This document shows, in pieces, positions 56,979-64,000 of a stretch of DNA of 64,000 bases. The position numbers and the translations under genes are program-made. The notes beneath the pieces are model-generated. The model made no database searches and was not told where the DNA came from. It worked only from the letters and a program-made list of their open reading frames with translations. Each line of letters starts with the position of its first letter. The stretch's first letter is position 1. This stretch comes from Acidobacteriaceae bacterium (GTDB lineage: Bacteria > Acidobacteriota > Terriglobia > Terriglobales > Acidobacteriaceae): the NCBI GenBank assembly GCA_027449545.1, contig DAIDLI010000155.1, forward strand, positions 1 to 64,000, read 5' to 3'.

Positions 56979-56990
56979 AGAACACGTTCT
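56979..56990. promoter_or_regulatory. Candidate operator dyad downstream of the promoter
   Basis: AGAACACGTTCT is a 12-bp inverted repeat with five-base perfect arms around AC, lying 21 bp after the -10 box and 21 bp before the first start codon. An IclR-family regulator is encoded in the operon, so this is a candidate autoregulatory site. Confidence 0.45.
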
Positions 56991-57011
56991 GCACAGAAGA
57001 ATGGTGAATAA

Positions 57012-58034
57012 ATGCCTTTTCGACCCAGCTCGGAGCAGGAATTGGAAGATTGCCTGACGCAGCCCAATGCGCAGGATATGGAAGCAGCGCGGCAGTTGAA
57101 CGGCGATGTCGTGGTACTAGGCGCGGCGGGTAAGATGGGACCCACCCTGGTGGGCCGTATCGCTCGCGCCCTTGCCGGGGCGGGCGTTCCGTATCGGGTC
57201 AAAGCAGTGGTTCGCAGGGATCGTGACAATGCCTTCGCGGCTTATCGCTGTGTCGACGTGATCGAAGCCGACCTGCTGGATCGCGCTACCTATGATCGCC
57301 TGCCAGACGCGCCCAATGTGGTCTTTATGGCGGGACGAAAGTTTGGCTCTACGGGCGACCAACCGCTCACATGGGCCACGAATGTGTGGCTTGCCGGTTT
57401 GTCCGCAAACCGCTATCGCAGCTCGCGGATTGTGGCCTTCTCCACCGGTAACGTCTATCCCTTTGTGCCCTTCCAGGCGGCTGCGCCAACAGAAGCGACG
57501 CCGTTGGCGCCGGTCGGGGAGTATGCGCAGTCCACGTTGGGCCGGGAGCGCATTTTCGAGTACTTCGCGAACGCAGCCGGGACGCCGGTGCTGATCTTCC
57601 GTCTAAATTACGCCGTCGATCTCCGTTACGGCGTGTTGGTGGACGTGGCGCAAAAGGTGCTCAACCGACAGCCGGTCGATGTGAGCATGGGCTACTTCAA
57701 TACCATCTGGCAGGGCGATGCCAATTCCTACGTGCTGCGCTCCTTCGCGTTATGCAATACGCCGGCGCAGAAACTGAATGTGACAGGCCAGCAGAAGCTC
57801 TCCGTGCGCCGGGTTGCGGAGCGCTTCGCTGGCATCTTCGAAACAGAGCCCATCTTGACCGGCACGGAGGCGGAGACCGCGTTGCTGAGCGACGCTTCGC
57901 TGTGCATGGAGCGCCTCGGGCCGCCGGAGGTCACGGAAGATGAGCTGATCGAGATGACGGCACACTGGCTGGGGGCGGGTCTAGCCACCCTGGGCAAGCC
58001 GACCGGCTTTGAGAGGCGCGATGGCAATTTCTAA
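57012..58034 (+). CDS. NAD(P)-dependent extended SDR (epimerase-like) lacking the catalytic lysine
   Basis: A 340-aa SDR-fold protein. The nucleotide-binding loop is VVVLGAAGKMGPTL (motif at about 37-43) and a FSTGNVYP strand-turn holds the catalytic-type Ser/Thr. The expected YxxxK reads YAQST (Tyr171, Thr175), so the proton-relay lysine is missing. About 30 extra residues precede the Rossmann fold. The start has GGTGA 5 nt upstream. It is the first gene of the catabolic operon and its end overlaps the DapA-type gene by 14 bp. It could be a sugar dehydrogenase/epimerase with altered chemistry. Confidence 0.85.
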   Translation: MPFRPSSEQELEDCLTQPNAQDMEAARQLNGDVVVLGAAGKMGPTLVGRIARALAGAGVPYRVKAVVRRDRDNAFAAYRCVDVIEADLLDRATYDRLPDAPNVVFMAGRKFGSTGDQPLTWATNVWLAGLSANRYRSSRIVAFSTGNVYPFVPFQAAAPTEATPLAPVGEYAQSTLGRERIFEYFANAAGTPVLIFRLNYAVDLRYGVLVDVAQKVLNRQPVDVSMGYFNTIWQGDANSYVLRSFALCNTPAQKLNVTGQQKLSVRRVAERFAGIFETEPILTGTEAETALLSDASLCMERLGPPEVTEDELIEMTAHWLGAGLATLGKPTGFERRDGNF

Positions 58035-59055
58035 ATCTTGGGAGGAAAGGTTTCGCGAAGGGGCGGTAATTCCTGCGCACCCCCTGGCGTTGACTTCCGC
58101 GCGCAAGCTCGACGAGCGCAGCCAGCGCGCGCTCTCACGCTACTATGCCGCGGCTGGCGCTGACGGTGTCGCGGTGGGCGTGCACACAACACAATTTGAG
58201 ATCCGCGATCCCTCGAATGGCCTGTACGAGCCTGTTCTCAAGCTCGCGGCGGAGACGCTTGCCGATCGCGACATGATCATGGTGGCCGGAATCTGCGGCC
58301 GAACGCAGCAGGCCGTGCGCGAAGCAGAGATTGCGCGCCGACTCGGCTACCATGTGGGACTGCTCAGCCTGGCCGCTTATCGCGATTCCACCGACGACGA
58401 GATGCTTGCGCATGCAAGCGCCGTAGGCCAGGTGCTGCCGATTCTGGGGTTCTATCTGCAGCCGGCGGTCGGCGGCCGTATTCTCTCCTGCTCCTTCTGG
58501 CGGCGTTTTGCGGAGATCGAGAACGTTATCGGCATCAAGGTGGCGCCCTTCAACCGCTATGCAACGCAGGATGTGCTGCGCGGGGTCATCGAGTCTGGTC
58601 GCGCGGGCGAAATTACGTTGTACACCGGTAATGACGATCACATTGTCCTGGATCTCCTTACACCATTCCGCTATGCAGGCCAGACGGTCCGCTTTCGCGG
58701 CGGATTGCTCGGGCATTGGGCGGTGTGGACCGAAGGCGCCGTGCGTATGCAGCGCGAGCTGCGCAAGGCGGCTGACGAGGGGGCCGCCGTCGACAGCCGC
58801 TGGCTGATTCGCAGTGCCGAGGTGACGGACATGAATGCGGCGCTCTTCGACGTAGCCAATGGATTTCACGGATGCATCGCCGGAATTCATGAAGTGTTGC
58901 GGCGCCAGGGCCTGATGCAGGGGCGCTGGTGCCTGAACGAGAAGGAAGATCTGTCACCGGGCCAGGACGCGGAGCTCGACCGAGTGATCGCTGCCTATCC
59001 CCATCTCACCGATGACGGCTTCATCGCGCAACATCGCGACGAGTGGTTCTCCTAG
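58021..59055 (+). CDS. Dihydrodipicolinate synthase (DapA) family lyase/aldolase
   Basis: A 344-aa TIM-barrel class I lyase. The Schiff-base lysine is Lys173 in VIGIKVAPFNRY, and the partner tyrosine is Tyr145 in GFYLQPAVGG. The substrate-binding GTT-type loop is replaced by GVHTTQFE. Start: ATG at 58021, with GAGAGG 5 nt upstream and a 14-bp overlap with the SDR gene; the TTG-led frame at 58009 is not needed. Catabolic members cleave 2-keto-3-deoxy sugar acids to pyruvate and an aldehyde. With the lactonase and dehydratase in the same locus, that role fits better than lysine synthesis. Confidence 0.9.
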   Translation: MAISKSWEERFREGAVIPAHPLALTSARKLDERSQRALSRYYAAAGADGVAVGVHTTQFEIRDPSNGLYEPVLKLAAETLADRDMIMVAGICGRTQQAVREAEIARRLGYHVGLLSLAAYRDSTDDEMLAHASAVGQVLPILGFYLQPAVGGRILSCSFWRRFAEIENVIGIKVAPFNRYATQDVLRGVIESGRAGEITLYTGNDDHIVLDLLTPFRYAGQTVRFRGGLLGHWAVWTEGAVRMQRELRKAADEGAAVDSRWLIRSAEVTDMNAALFDVANGFHGCIAGIHEVLRRQGLMQGRWCLNEKEDLSPGQDAELDRVIAAYPHLTDDGFIAQHRDEWFS

Positions 59056-59095
59056 GAGCACGCGAAGCGAGCTCCATCCGTTTTTGATCGATTGC

Positions 59096-60715
59096 ATGAC
59101 TATGTCGCTTGATCGCATCGTGTTCGCGCTCTATCTGCTCGCCAATCTGGTGATTGGGTTGCTTGCGTCGCGGCACAAGGGCTCGGATACGCGCGGATAC
59201 TTTCTGGCGAGCGAGCAGCTGCCCTGGTATGCGATCGGCGGGTCGATCATTGCCGCCAACATCAGCACCGAGCACTTCATCGGCATGGCCGGGGCGGCGT
59301 ATGCGGCCGGCTTCGTCGTCGGTCAGTGGGAATGGGGCAACTGGTTTACGCTGTCCGTACTGCTCTGGATCTTCCTGCCGTTTTATCTGCGTGGCGGGGT
59401 GTACACCATGCCGGAGTTTCTGGAGCGGCGATTCAACAAGACTTGCCGCTATCTCTTTGCCGCGGCGTCGCTGGTGTTGTGGATTGTGGCGCAGATGGCG
59501 GTGATCATGCTGGCCGGGGCCAAGGCTCTGGAGGCGATGTTCGCGGTGCCACCCCTTTACACAGTTATCGGAATTGCGGCACTCGCGGGAAGCTACACCA
59601 TCTACGGCGGCCTGAAGGCGGTGGCGTGGACGGACTTCCTGCAGTTCCTGACCTTGACCATCGGCGGAGCCATCGTCGCCGTGCTGGGATTAAGGCGCGT
59701 AGGCGGGATCACGGCGCTCATGCATGCGGCGCCGCACAAGTTCAGCATGATCTATCCTGCCACGGACCCCAACTATCCGTGGTTCGGCATCTTCACGCTG
59801 TTTCTCTCCATTGGTATCTGGTACAACTGCACCAACCAGTTTATCGTGCAGCGTTGCCTGGGAGCGCGCTCGGAGTGGGATGCCCGGATGGGGGTCATCT
59901 TCGCCGGCTTCATGAAGCTGGCCATCCCGTTTCTGGTTGTGCTTCCAGGCATCGTTGCCTTCCGGCTGTTTCCCGGTCTCCACGATCCGGATGAGGCCTA
60001 CCCCACGCTGGTCCGAAAGATTGTCCCGCCAGGGCTCGCCGGCGTGGTCATGGCCGGCATCGCCAGCGCTCTTCTCTCGCATCTGGCCTCGGTGCTGAAC
60101 TCGGCAAGCACCGTCTTCACCATGGATCTTTATCAGCCGCTGATTCGCCCCCGGGCATCCGAGAAACACCTGGTGCGGGTTGGGGGCTGGAGCTCGTTTT
60201 TGATTTTGCTCATCGCCGTGGGTATCGCGCTGTGGCTTGCGCGGGGACAGTACGGCGTCTTTTACCTGATTCAGGATGTCGGCGCGTGGATTGCCGCGCC
60301 GATCGCTGCGGTCTTCCTGTTGGGCATTCTGTGGAAGGGTGCCACCGCGGCGGCGGCAACGACAGTCTTGGTCGCGGGCCTTCCGTATACCGCCTTCATT
60401 CAGTACATTGTGTTTCCGCGTGTCGCGTGGCTTCACCCGTATGACAATTACCTGAACAGAACTTTCGTGGTTTGGGCCTGCAGCATGATCGCGATGGTGG
60501 TCATCTCCTGGTTTACTTCTCCTGGAGAGAAGGCGAAGGTGGAGCAAGTTGTCTGGTCGAAGGAGTGTTTGGCACTTCCGCAGGCAGAGCAGGCCCGCAG
60601 CGTGGGGCTGCGAAATCCAGTGCTGTGGTGGGCACTGCTGGTAGCAGCAGCCTTTGCTCTTTATTCGTACATGATCTGGTTTCAGTTTCACAGGTCGATC
60701 GCACGCATCTTGTAA
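59096..60715 (+). CDS. Sodium/solute symporter (SSS/SGLT family)
   Basis: A 539-aa inner-membrane transporter with about 13-14 hydrophobic helices. SSS-family features include the GSIIAANISTEHFIGMAGAAY segment, YTMPEFLERRFN, GGLKAVAWTDFLQ and AGIASALLSHLASVLNSAST. The last holds the Na2-site Ser/Thr residues. The start is the ATG at 59096 (59102 also possible); the ribosome-binding site is weak, so translation may couple to the upstream gene 40 bp away. It closely resembles sugar-type SSS members and probably brings the sugar, sugar acid or glycoside used by this operon into the cytoplasm. Confidence 0.93.
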   Translation: MTMSLDRIVFALYLLANLVIGLLASRHKGSDTRGYFLASEQLPWYAIGGSIIAANISTEHFIGMAGAAYAAGFVVGQWEWGNWFTLSVLLWIFLPFYLRGGVYTMPEFLERRFNKTCRYLFAAASLVLWIVAQMAVIMLAGAKALEAMFAVPPLYTVIGIAALAGSYTIYGGLKAVAWTDFLQFLTLTIGGAIVAVLGLRRVGGITALMHAAPHKFSMIYPATDPNYPWFGIFTLFLSIGIWYNCTNQFIVQRCLGARSEWDARMGVIFAGFMKLAIPFLVVLPGIVAFRLFPGLHDPDEAYPTLVRKIVPPGLAGVVMAGIASALLSHLASVLNSASTVFTMDLYQPLIRPRASEKHLVRVGGWSSFLILLIAVGIALWLARGQYGVFYLIQDVGAWIAAPIAAVFLLGILWKGATAAAATTVLVAGLPYTAFIQYIVFPRVAWLHPYDNYLNRTFVVWACSMIAMVVISWFTSPGEKAKVEQVVWSKECLALPQAEQARSVGLRNPVLWWALLVAAAFALYSYMIWFQFHRSIARIL

Positions 60716-60726
60716 TGGAGGCGCTG

Positions 60727-61512
60727 ATGCAAACCACACGAAGTGTTCCGGCTGTAGAACGGGCTCTGCTCATGCTGGAAGCGCTCGATCGCTCCGCGCG
60801 CGGCCTGAATATCGCGGAGCTGGCCCGCAGCGTACGGATTCCCCGCAGCAGCGCGCACACCATCGCCCTTACGCTGGAACGCAGCGGCTATCTCACGCGC
60901 GATTCAACGCAGCGCCATTGCATGCTCACTCCCAAGGCCTACCTGCTGGGGCGCGAGACGATGAATTACGAGCGCCTGGCCAATGCCGCGCGGGTGCCCA
61001 TGCGCCAGCTGTCAATGCATCTTCGCCTGACCTCGCATATGGCGGTGCTCGACCATCACCAGGCCACCTATATCCAAAAGGTGCAACGGCCAGGCTTACT
61101 GAACTTTGACACCTACGTGGGCAAGCGCACCAATCTCCACTGCACGGCTGTTGGCAAGGTTTTGCTCAGCTATGCTCCGGAGAACTATCGTAATCGGTAC
61201 CTGGAGCGCGGCACCTTCGCACGCTACACGGTCAACACCATCACCCAGGCTTCCGTGCTGCGCGATGCGCTGAATAATGCGCGAGCGCAGGGCTACGCGA
61301 TGGACAATGCGGAGGAGGAGCTGAACATCCGATGCATCGCGGTACCGGTGCTGACGGCGCGGGGGGACGCGCTGGCGGCGCTCTCCATTACTGGGACCAT
61401 GGCCGAGTTGCGCGACAGCCAGATCGCCAATGTACTGGCGCAGTTGCGGCAGACCGCAGCCATGGTGCTGCATCGGCTGCGAGACATGGAGAGAAGCAAT
61501 GCGACATTCTGA
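60727..61512 (+). CDS. IclR-family transcriptional regulator
   Basis: A 261-aa regulator. The N-terminal winged HTH reads VERALLMLEALDRSARGLNIAEL in two blocks followed by RSSAHTIALTLERSGYL. The C-terminal effector domain carries LNFDTYVGKRTNLHCTAVGKVLLSY and RCIAVPVLTARGDALAALSITG. The ATG at 60727 has GGAGG 5 nt upstream, 12 bp after the symporter stop. IclR proteins of this type often repress sugar-acid catabolic operons, and the dyad at 56979-56990 is a candidate target. It lies inside the operon, so it probably autoregulates. Confidence 0.93.
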   Translation: MQTTRSVPAVERALLMLEALDRSARGLNIAELARSVRIPRSSAHTIALTLERSGYLTRDSTQRHCMLTPKAYLLGRETMNYERLANAARVPMRQLSMHLRLTSHMAVLDHHQATYIQKVQRPGLLNFDTYVGKRTNLHCTAVGKVLLSYAPENYRNRYLERGTFARYTVNTITQASVLRDALNNARAQGYAMDNAEEELNIRCIAVPVLTARGDALAALSITGTMAELRDSQIANVLAQLRQTAAMVLHRLRDMERSNATF

Positions 61513-62917
61513 TGAAAGGATCGAATTGCTGGCGGGTGTGGGGCGATGCGACATTACGCCCGCGCCTGGAACCCCGCAGGGGGGATGGGGAGCGCAGGCG
61601 CACCAGCGCGGCAGCGGCGCGGATCTGGCCATGCACGCCACGGCGCTGGTTCTAAAGCAAGGCGACCACACTATCCTGATCGTCGAAGCCGATGCGATTG
61701 GCTTCGATCCGGAGGGAACGGAGCGCATTCTGGATGCCATTGCCAGGCTAACCGGCTTGGAGCAATCGCAGATTCGCTTTTCCTGCAGCCACACGCATTC
61801 GGGTCCGAATACTTTTCGTCTGGCCAATATCAGCGAAGGCCGCGATATGATCCTGGCCTACCTGGAGGGGTTGCCGCAGCGCATTGCCTCGGCGGGGTGG
61901 CAGGCGTTGCAGGGCATGGAGCCGGTTTATGCAGCCGCGACCGTGGGGGCGTGCCGCATCAATCGCAATCGGCGCGTGCGCGTTCCCAGCGGCGAAGTTG
62001 TGGTTGGCGTGAACGAAGCCGCCGCGGCCGATCCCGCGCTGGGGGTGATGCGGTTTGATCGCAAGGACGGAACGACTCTGGCAACGATCGTTCACTACGC
62101 CTGCCATCCCACTACCGTGGGCTGGCAATGCGATCGCTTCACGCCGGACTATCCCGGTCCTGCGCGCAGGGTAATCGAAGAGTATCTGGGAGGCGTATGT
62201 CTGTTCTTGCAGGGCGCGGCCGGAGACCTGGGACCACGCCGAGGCTTCACGGGCGATCGGAACGTCTACCGCAGATTGGGGACAGAGCTTGGCCTGGCCG
62301 CGGCCAGCCTGGGCATGGAATTGGATCCCCTGGAGTCCTGCGCGGAATTCGATTCTGTCATGGTTTCCGGAGCCAACATTGCCCAATACAGGTATCGGCC
62401 AGCTGCCCGCGCTCCCTTGCTGTGCATGCTGACGCGCACGCTGCAGCTTCCGGTGAAGCCGTTGCCGTCACAGGCTGAGCTGGAGGCGGAGCTAGTGCTG
62501 CTCCGGGCGCGCGCAGAAGCCTTTGCCATCGCCGGAGAGAAAACGGAGATGCTGCGCGCGCAGGCGCTCGCGACCCAAGCGGGATGGCGCCTGGAAAATT
62601 CGCGCCGCTATGCAGGTAAGTCAACTGCCGACTGGCCGATGCAATTGATCCGGATCGGTTCTTGCGTCTTCGTCTCCTTGGCCGGCGAGCCGTTTTCCTC
62701 GATCGCCCGGCGCATTCGCGACCAGTCGCCCGCGCGCTGCACATTCGTTTCCGGCTACTCCAACGGAGGCTTCGGCTACATTCCCGATCGGGCGGCTTAT
62801 CGTGAAGGCGGCTATGAGGTGGAAGCAACGCCGTTCAGCGAAGATGCCGCGGATGTGGTCGTGGATCAGGCTTTGAGTGCTATCCAAGAACTATTTAAGG
62901 AGAAGATCGTACCGTGA
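61499..62917 (+). CDS. Neutral/alkaline ceramidase-like hydrolase
   Basis: A 472-aa protein resembling the N-terminal domain of neutral/alkaline non-lysosomal ceramidase. The opening GVGRCDITPAPGTPQGGWG and the zinc-site blocks CSHTHSGPN and VHYACHPTTV are clear, as is LFLQGAAGDLGPR. No signal peptide is seen, unlike secreted ceramidases. Family members of unknown specificity occur in bacterial sugar-catabolic loci, so amide or ester hydrolysis of a sugar derivative is as likely as ceramide hydrolysis. It starts inside the IclR gene (14-bp overlap, GGAGA upstream) and overlaps the next gene by four bases. Confidence 0.88.
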   Translation: MRHSDERIELLAGVGRCDITPAPGTPQGGWGAQAHQRGSGADLAMHATALVLKQGDHTILIVEADAIGFDPEGTERILDAIARLTGLEQSQIRFSCSHTHSGPNTFRLANISEGRDMILAYLEGLPQRIASAGWQALQGMEPVYAAATVGACRINRNRRVRVPSGEVVVGVNEAAAADPALGVMRFDRKDGTTLATIVHYACHPTTVGWQCDRFTPDYPGPARRVIEEYLGGVCLFLQGAAGDLGPRRGFTGDRNVYRRLGTELGLAAASLGMELDPLESCAEFDSVMVSGANIAQYRYRPAARAPLLCMLTRTLQLPVKPLPSQAELEAELVLLRARAEAFAIAGEKTEMLRAQALATQAGWRLENSRRYAGKSTADWPMQLIRIGSCVFVSLAGEPFSSIARRIRDQSPARCTFVSGYSNGGFGYIPDRAAYREGGYEVEATPFSEDAADVVVDQALSAIQELFKEKIVP

Positions 62918-64000
62918 AGATTACCCGCATTTCCAGTCTGGTTGTGAATGCGCGCATGCGCAACTGGATCTTTGTCAAGGTCGAAACCGACCAAGCCGGT
63001 CTCTACGGCTGGGGCGAAGCCACGCTCGAGTGGAAGACTCGCGGCGTGGTGGGCGCTATCGAAGATCTGTCGGTGTTGCTGATCGGCCAGGATCCGCGGC
63101 GCATCGAACACATCTGGCAGATCATGCACCGGCAGTATTTCTGGCGGGGCGGCATCACCAACTACTCGGCGATGAGCGGCATTGACCAGGCGCTGTGGGA
63201 TATCAAGGGCAAGGCGCTGGGCGAGCCGGTGTGCAATCTGCTGGGTGGTCCGGTGCGCGACACGCTGCGCTTTTACGATCACTTGGGCGGCGGGCTGCTT
63301 GAGAACATGTACAAGACCATCGAGCCGGAGCAGTTTGCCGAACGCATTCTCATGAGCCGCGAGAATGGCTTTACTGCGGTCAAGGCGATGCCGATTCCGG
63401 TGTCAGAGCTGATCGAGAGCGCCGCCACCCTAAAGCGGGCAGCCCGCTGCGTGGAATTGATGCGCCGTGCGGTGGGCGATGATTTCGACATCATGCTCGA
63501 TCTGCACGCGCGCTGCTCGCCGGCAGCAGCGATTCAGTTCGGTCGCCTGCTTGTGGACTACAACCTCTACTGGTACGAGGAGCCATGCTGGCCTGAGCAC
63601 ATCGATGCACTGGCGGAGGTGGCTCGGGCGCTGCCCATGCCGATCGCCACCGGCGAGCGGCTGACCGGCCGCTGGGAATTTCGCGAGCTCTTCGAAAAGC
63701 GTGCTTGTTCCATCGTGCAGCCGGATGTGTCGCACTGCGGCGGCATCAGTGAGGCGCGCCGGATTGCGGCGATGGCCGAGGTCTACTCGATCCCAGTGGC
63801 CTGCCACAATCCGCAGGGCCCGGTATCGACTGCAGCCTCGACCCACGTTGGCTTTGCCACACCGAATTATCTGATCCAGGAGATGGTTCGTGCCGACGTG
63901 CCCTGGCGCAACGACATCGTGAGCGAGTTCATTCCACTTGAAGCCGGAGTCTGTACCGCGCCGACGCGGCCCGGATTGGGCATCGAGATCAATGAGCGCG
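62914..64000 (+). CDS. Enolase-superfamily sugar-acid dehydratase, galactonate-dehydratase type (3' end outside window)
   Basis: At least 362 aa of a mandelate racemase/muconate lactonising enzyme family protein; the frame stays open to the window edge. It starts at a GTG (62914) with AAGGAG about 11 nt upstream and forms a GTGA overlap with the preceding stop. Metal and acid/base residues are readable: Asp196 and His198 (LDLHARC), Glu222 (WYEEPCW), Glu248 (ATGERLTG) and His298 (ACHNPQGP). Their spacing (26, 26, 50) equals that recalled for E. coli D-galactonate dehydratase, which favours a six-carbon sugar-acid dehydratase. Its product would be a 2-keto-3-deoxy acid for the DapA-type enzyme. 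Confidence 0.92.
   Translation, partial: MKITRISSLVVNARMRNWIFVKVETDQAGLYGWGEATLEWKTRGVVGAIEDLSVLLIGQDPRRIEHIWQIMHRQYFWRGGITNYSAMSGIDQALWDIKGKALGEPVCNLLGGPVRDTLRFYDHLGGGLLENMYKTIEPEQFAERILMSRENGFTAVKAMPIPVSELIESAATLKRAARCVELMRRAVGDDFDIMLDLHARCSPAAAIQFGRLLVDYNLYWYEEPCWPEHIDALAEVARALPMPIATGERLTGRWEFRELFEKRACSIVQPDVSHCGGISEARRIAAMAEVYSIPVACHNPQGPVSTAASTHVGFATPNYLIQEMVRADVPWRNDIVSEFIPLEAGVCTAPTRPGLGIEINER

Overview
The window looks like a chromosomal segment of an Acidobacteriota bacterium, probably class Terriglobia. The reasons are three very long Oar-type TonB-dependent receptors (about 1,000-1,130 aa, carboxypeptidase-regulatory N-terminus, no SusD partner), many secreted glycan-degrading enzymes, a decayed S53-peptidase fragment and a GC-rich base composition. 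This placement is inferred from gene content and was not tested by a search. No rRNA, tRNA, CRISPR array, insertion sequence or phage gene was seen.

Region 1 (1-5000) holds the 3' part of a TonB-dependent receptor and a Tat-exported sulfatase, each followed by a hairpin. Region 2 (5131-28654, all minus strand) is a complete Wzx/Wzy-type exopolysaccharide locus read right to left. It starts with export and chain-length genes (Wza-like, Wzz/GumC-like, an ExeA-like ATPase fused to LysM, a degenerate tyrosine-kinase-like ATPase) and the Wzy-like polymerase/ligase. Then come glycosyltransferases, an aminosugar-type branch (Gfo/Idh/MocA oxidoreductase, unknown TIM-barrel-like protein, DegT aminotransferase, WbqC), WecG/TagA and WecA-type enzymes, an epimerase, an acyltransferase, the GDP-L-fucose pair gmd-fcl, and the Wzx flippase. 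A cysteine-rich protein with an internal duplication lies at the distal end. Region 3 (29003-33125) carries likely regulators of that locus: two divergent PilZ-like proteins, a LuxR-type response regulator with an altered receiver, a UpxY/RfaH-like NusG paralogue, and a further sugar oxidoreductase.

Region 4 (33422-53744) combines a large beta-helix lipoprotein, a polyprenyl-phosphate-type glycosyltransferase, two complete TonB-dependent receptors, a tandem pair of GH106-type (alpha-L-rhamnosidase family) enzymes that share an 82-bp identical tract, and a Tat-exported six-hairpin glycosidase. It reads as a glycan-utilisation locus. Region 5 (53745-54841) is non-coding apart from a 165-bp remnant of an S53/kumamolisin-like protease.

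Region 6 (54842-64000) is a divergent sugar-acid catabolic locus. An exported Gfo/Idh/MocA-like protein and an SMP-30 lactonase run left. A tightly overlapping operon runs right: SDR, DapA-family lyase, Na+/solute symporter, IclR regulator, neutral-ceramidase-like hydrolase and a galactonate-dehydratase-type enolase-superfamily enzyme cut by the window edge. Together these suggest dehydrogenase, lactonase, dehydratase and aldolase steps of a non-phosphorylative sugar pathway. Deoxysugars such as the rhamnose released by the GH106 enzymes are a possible but unproven substrate.
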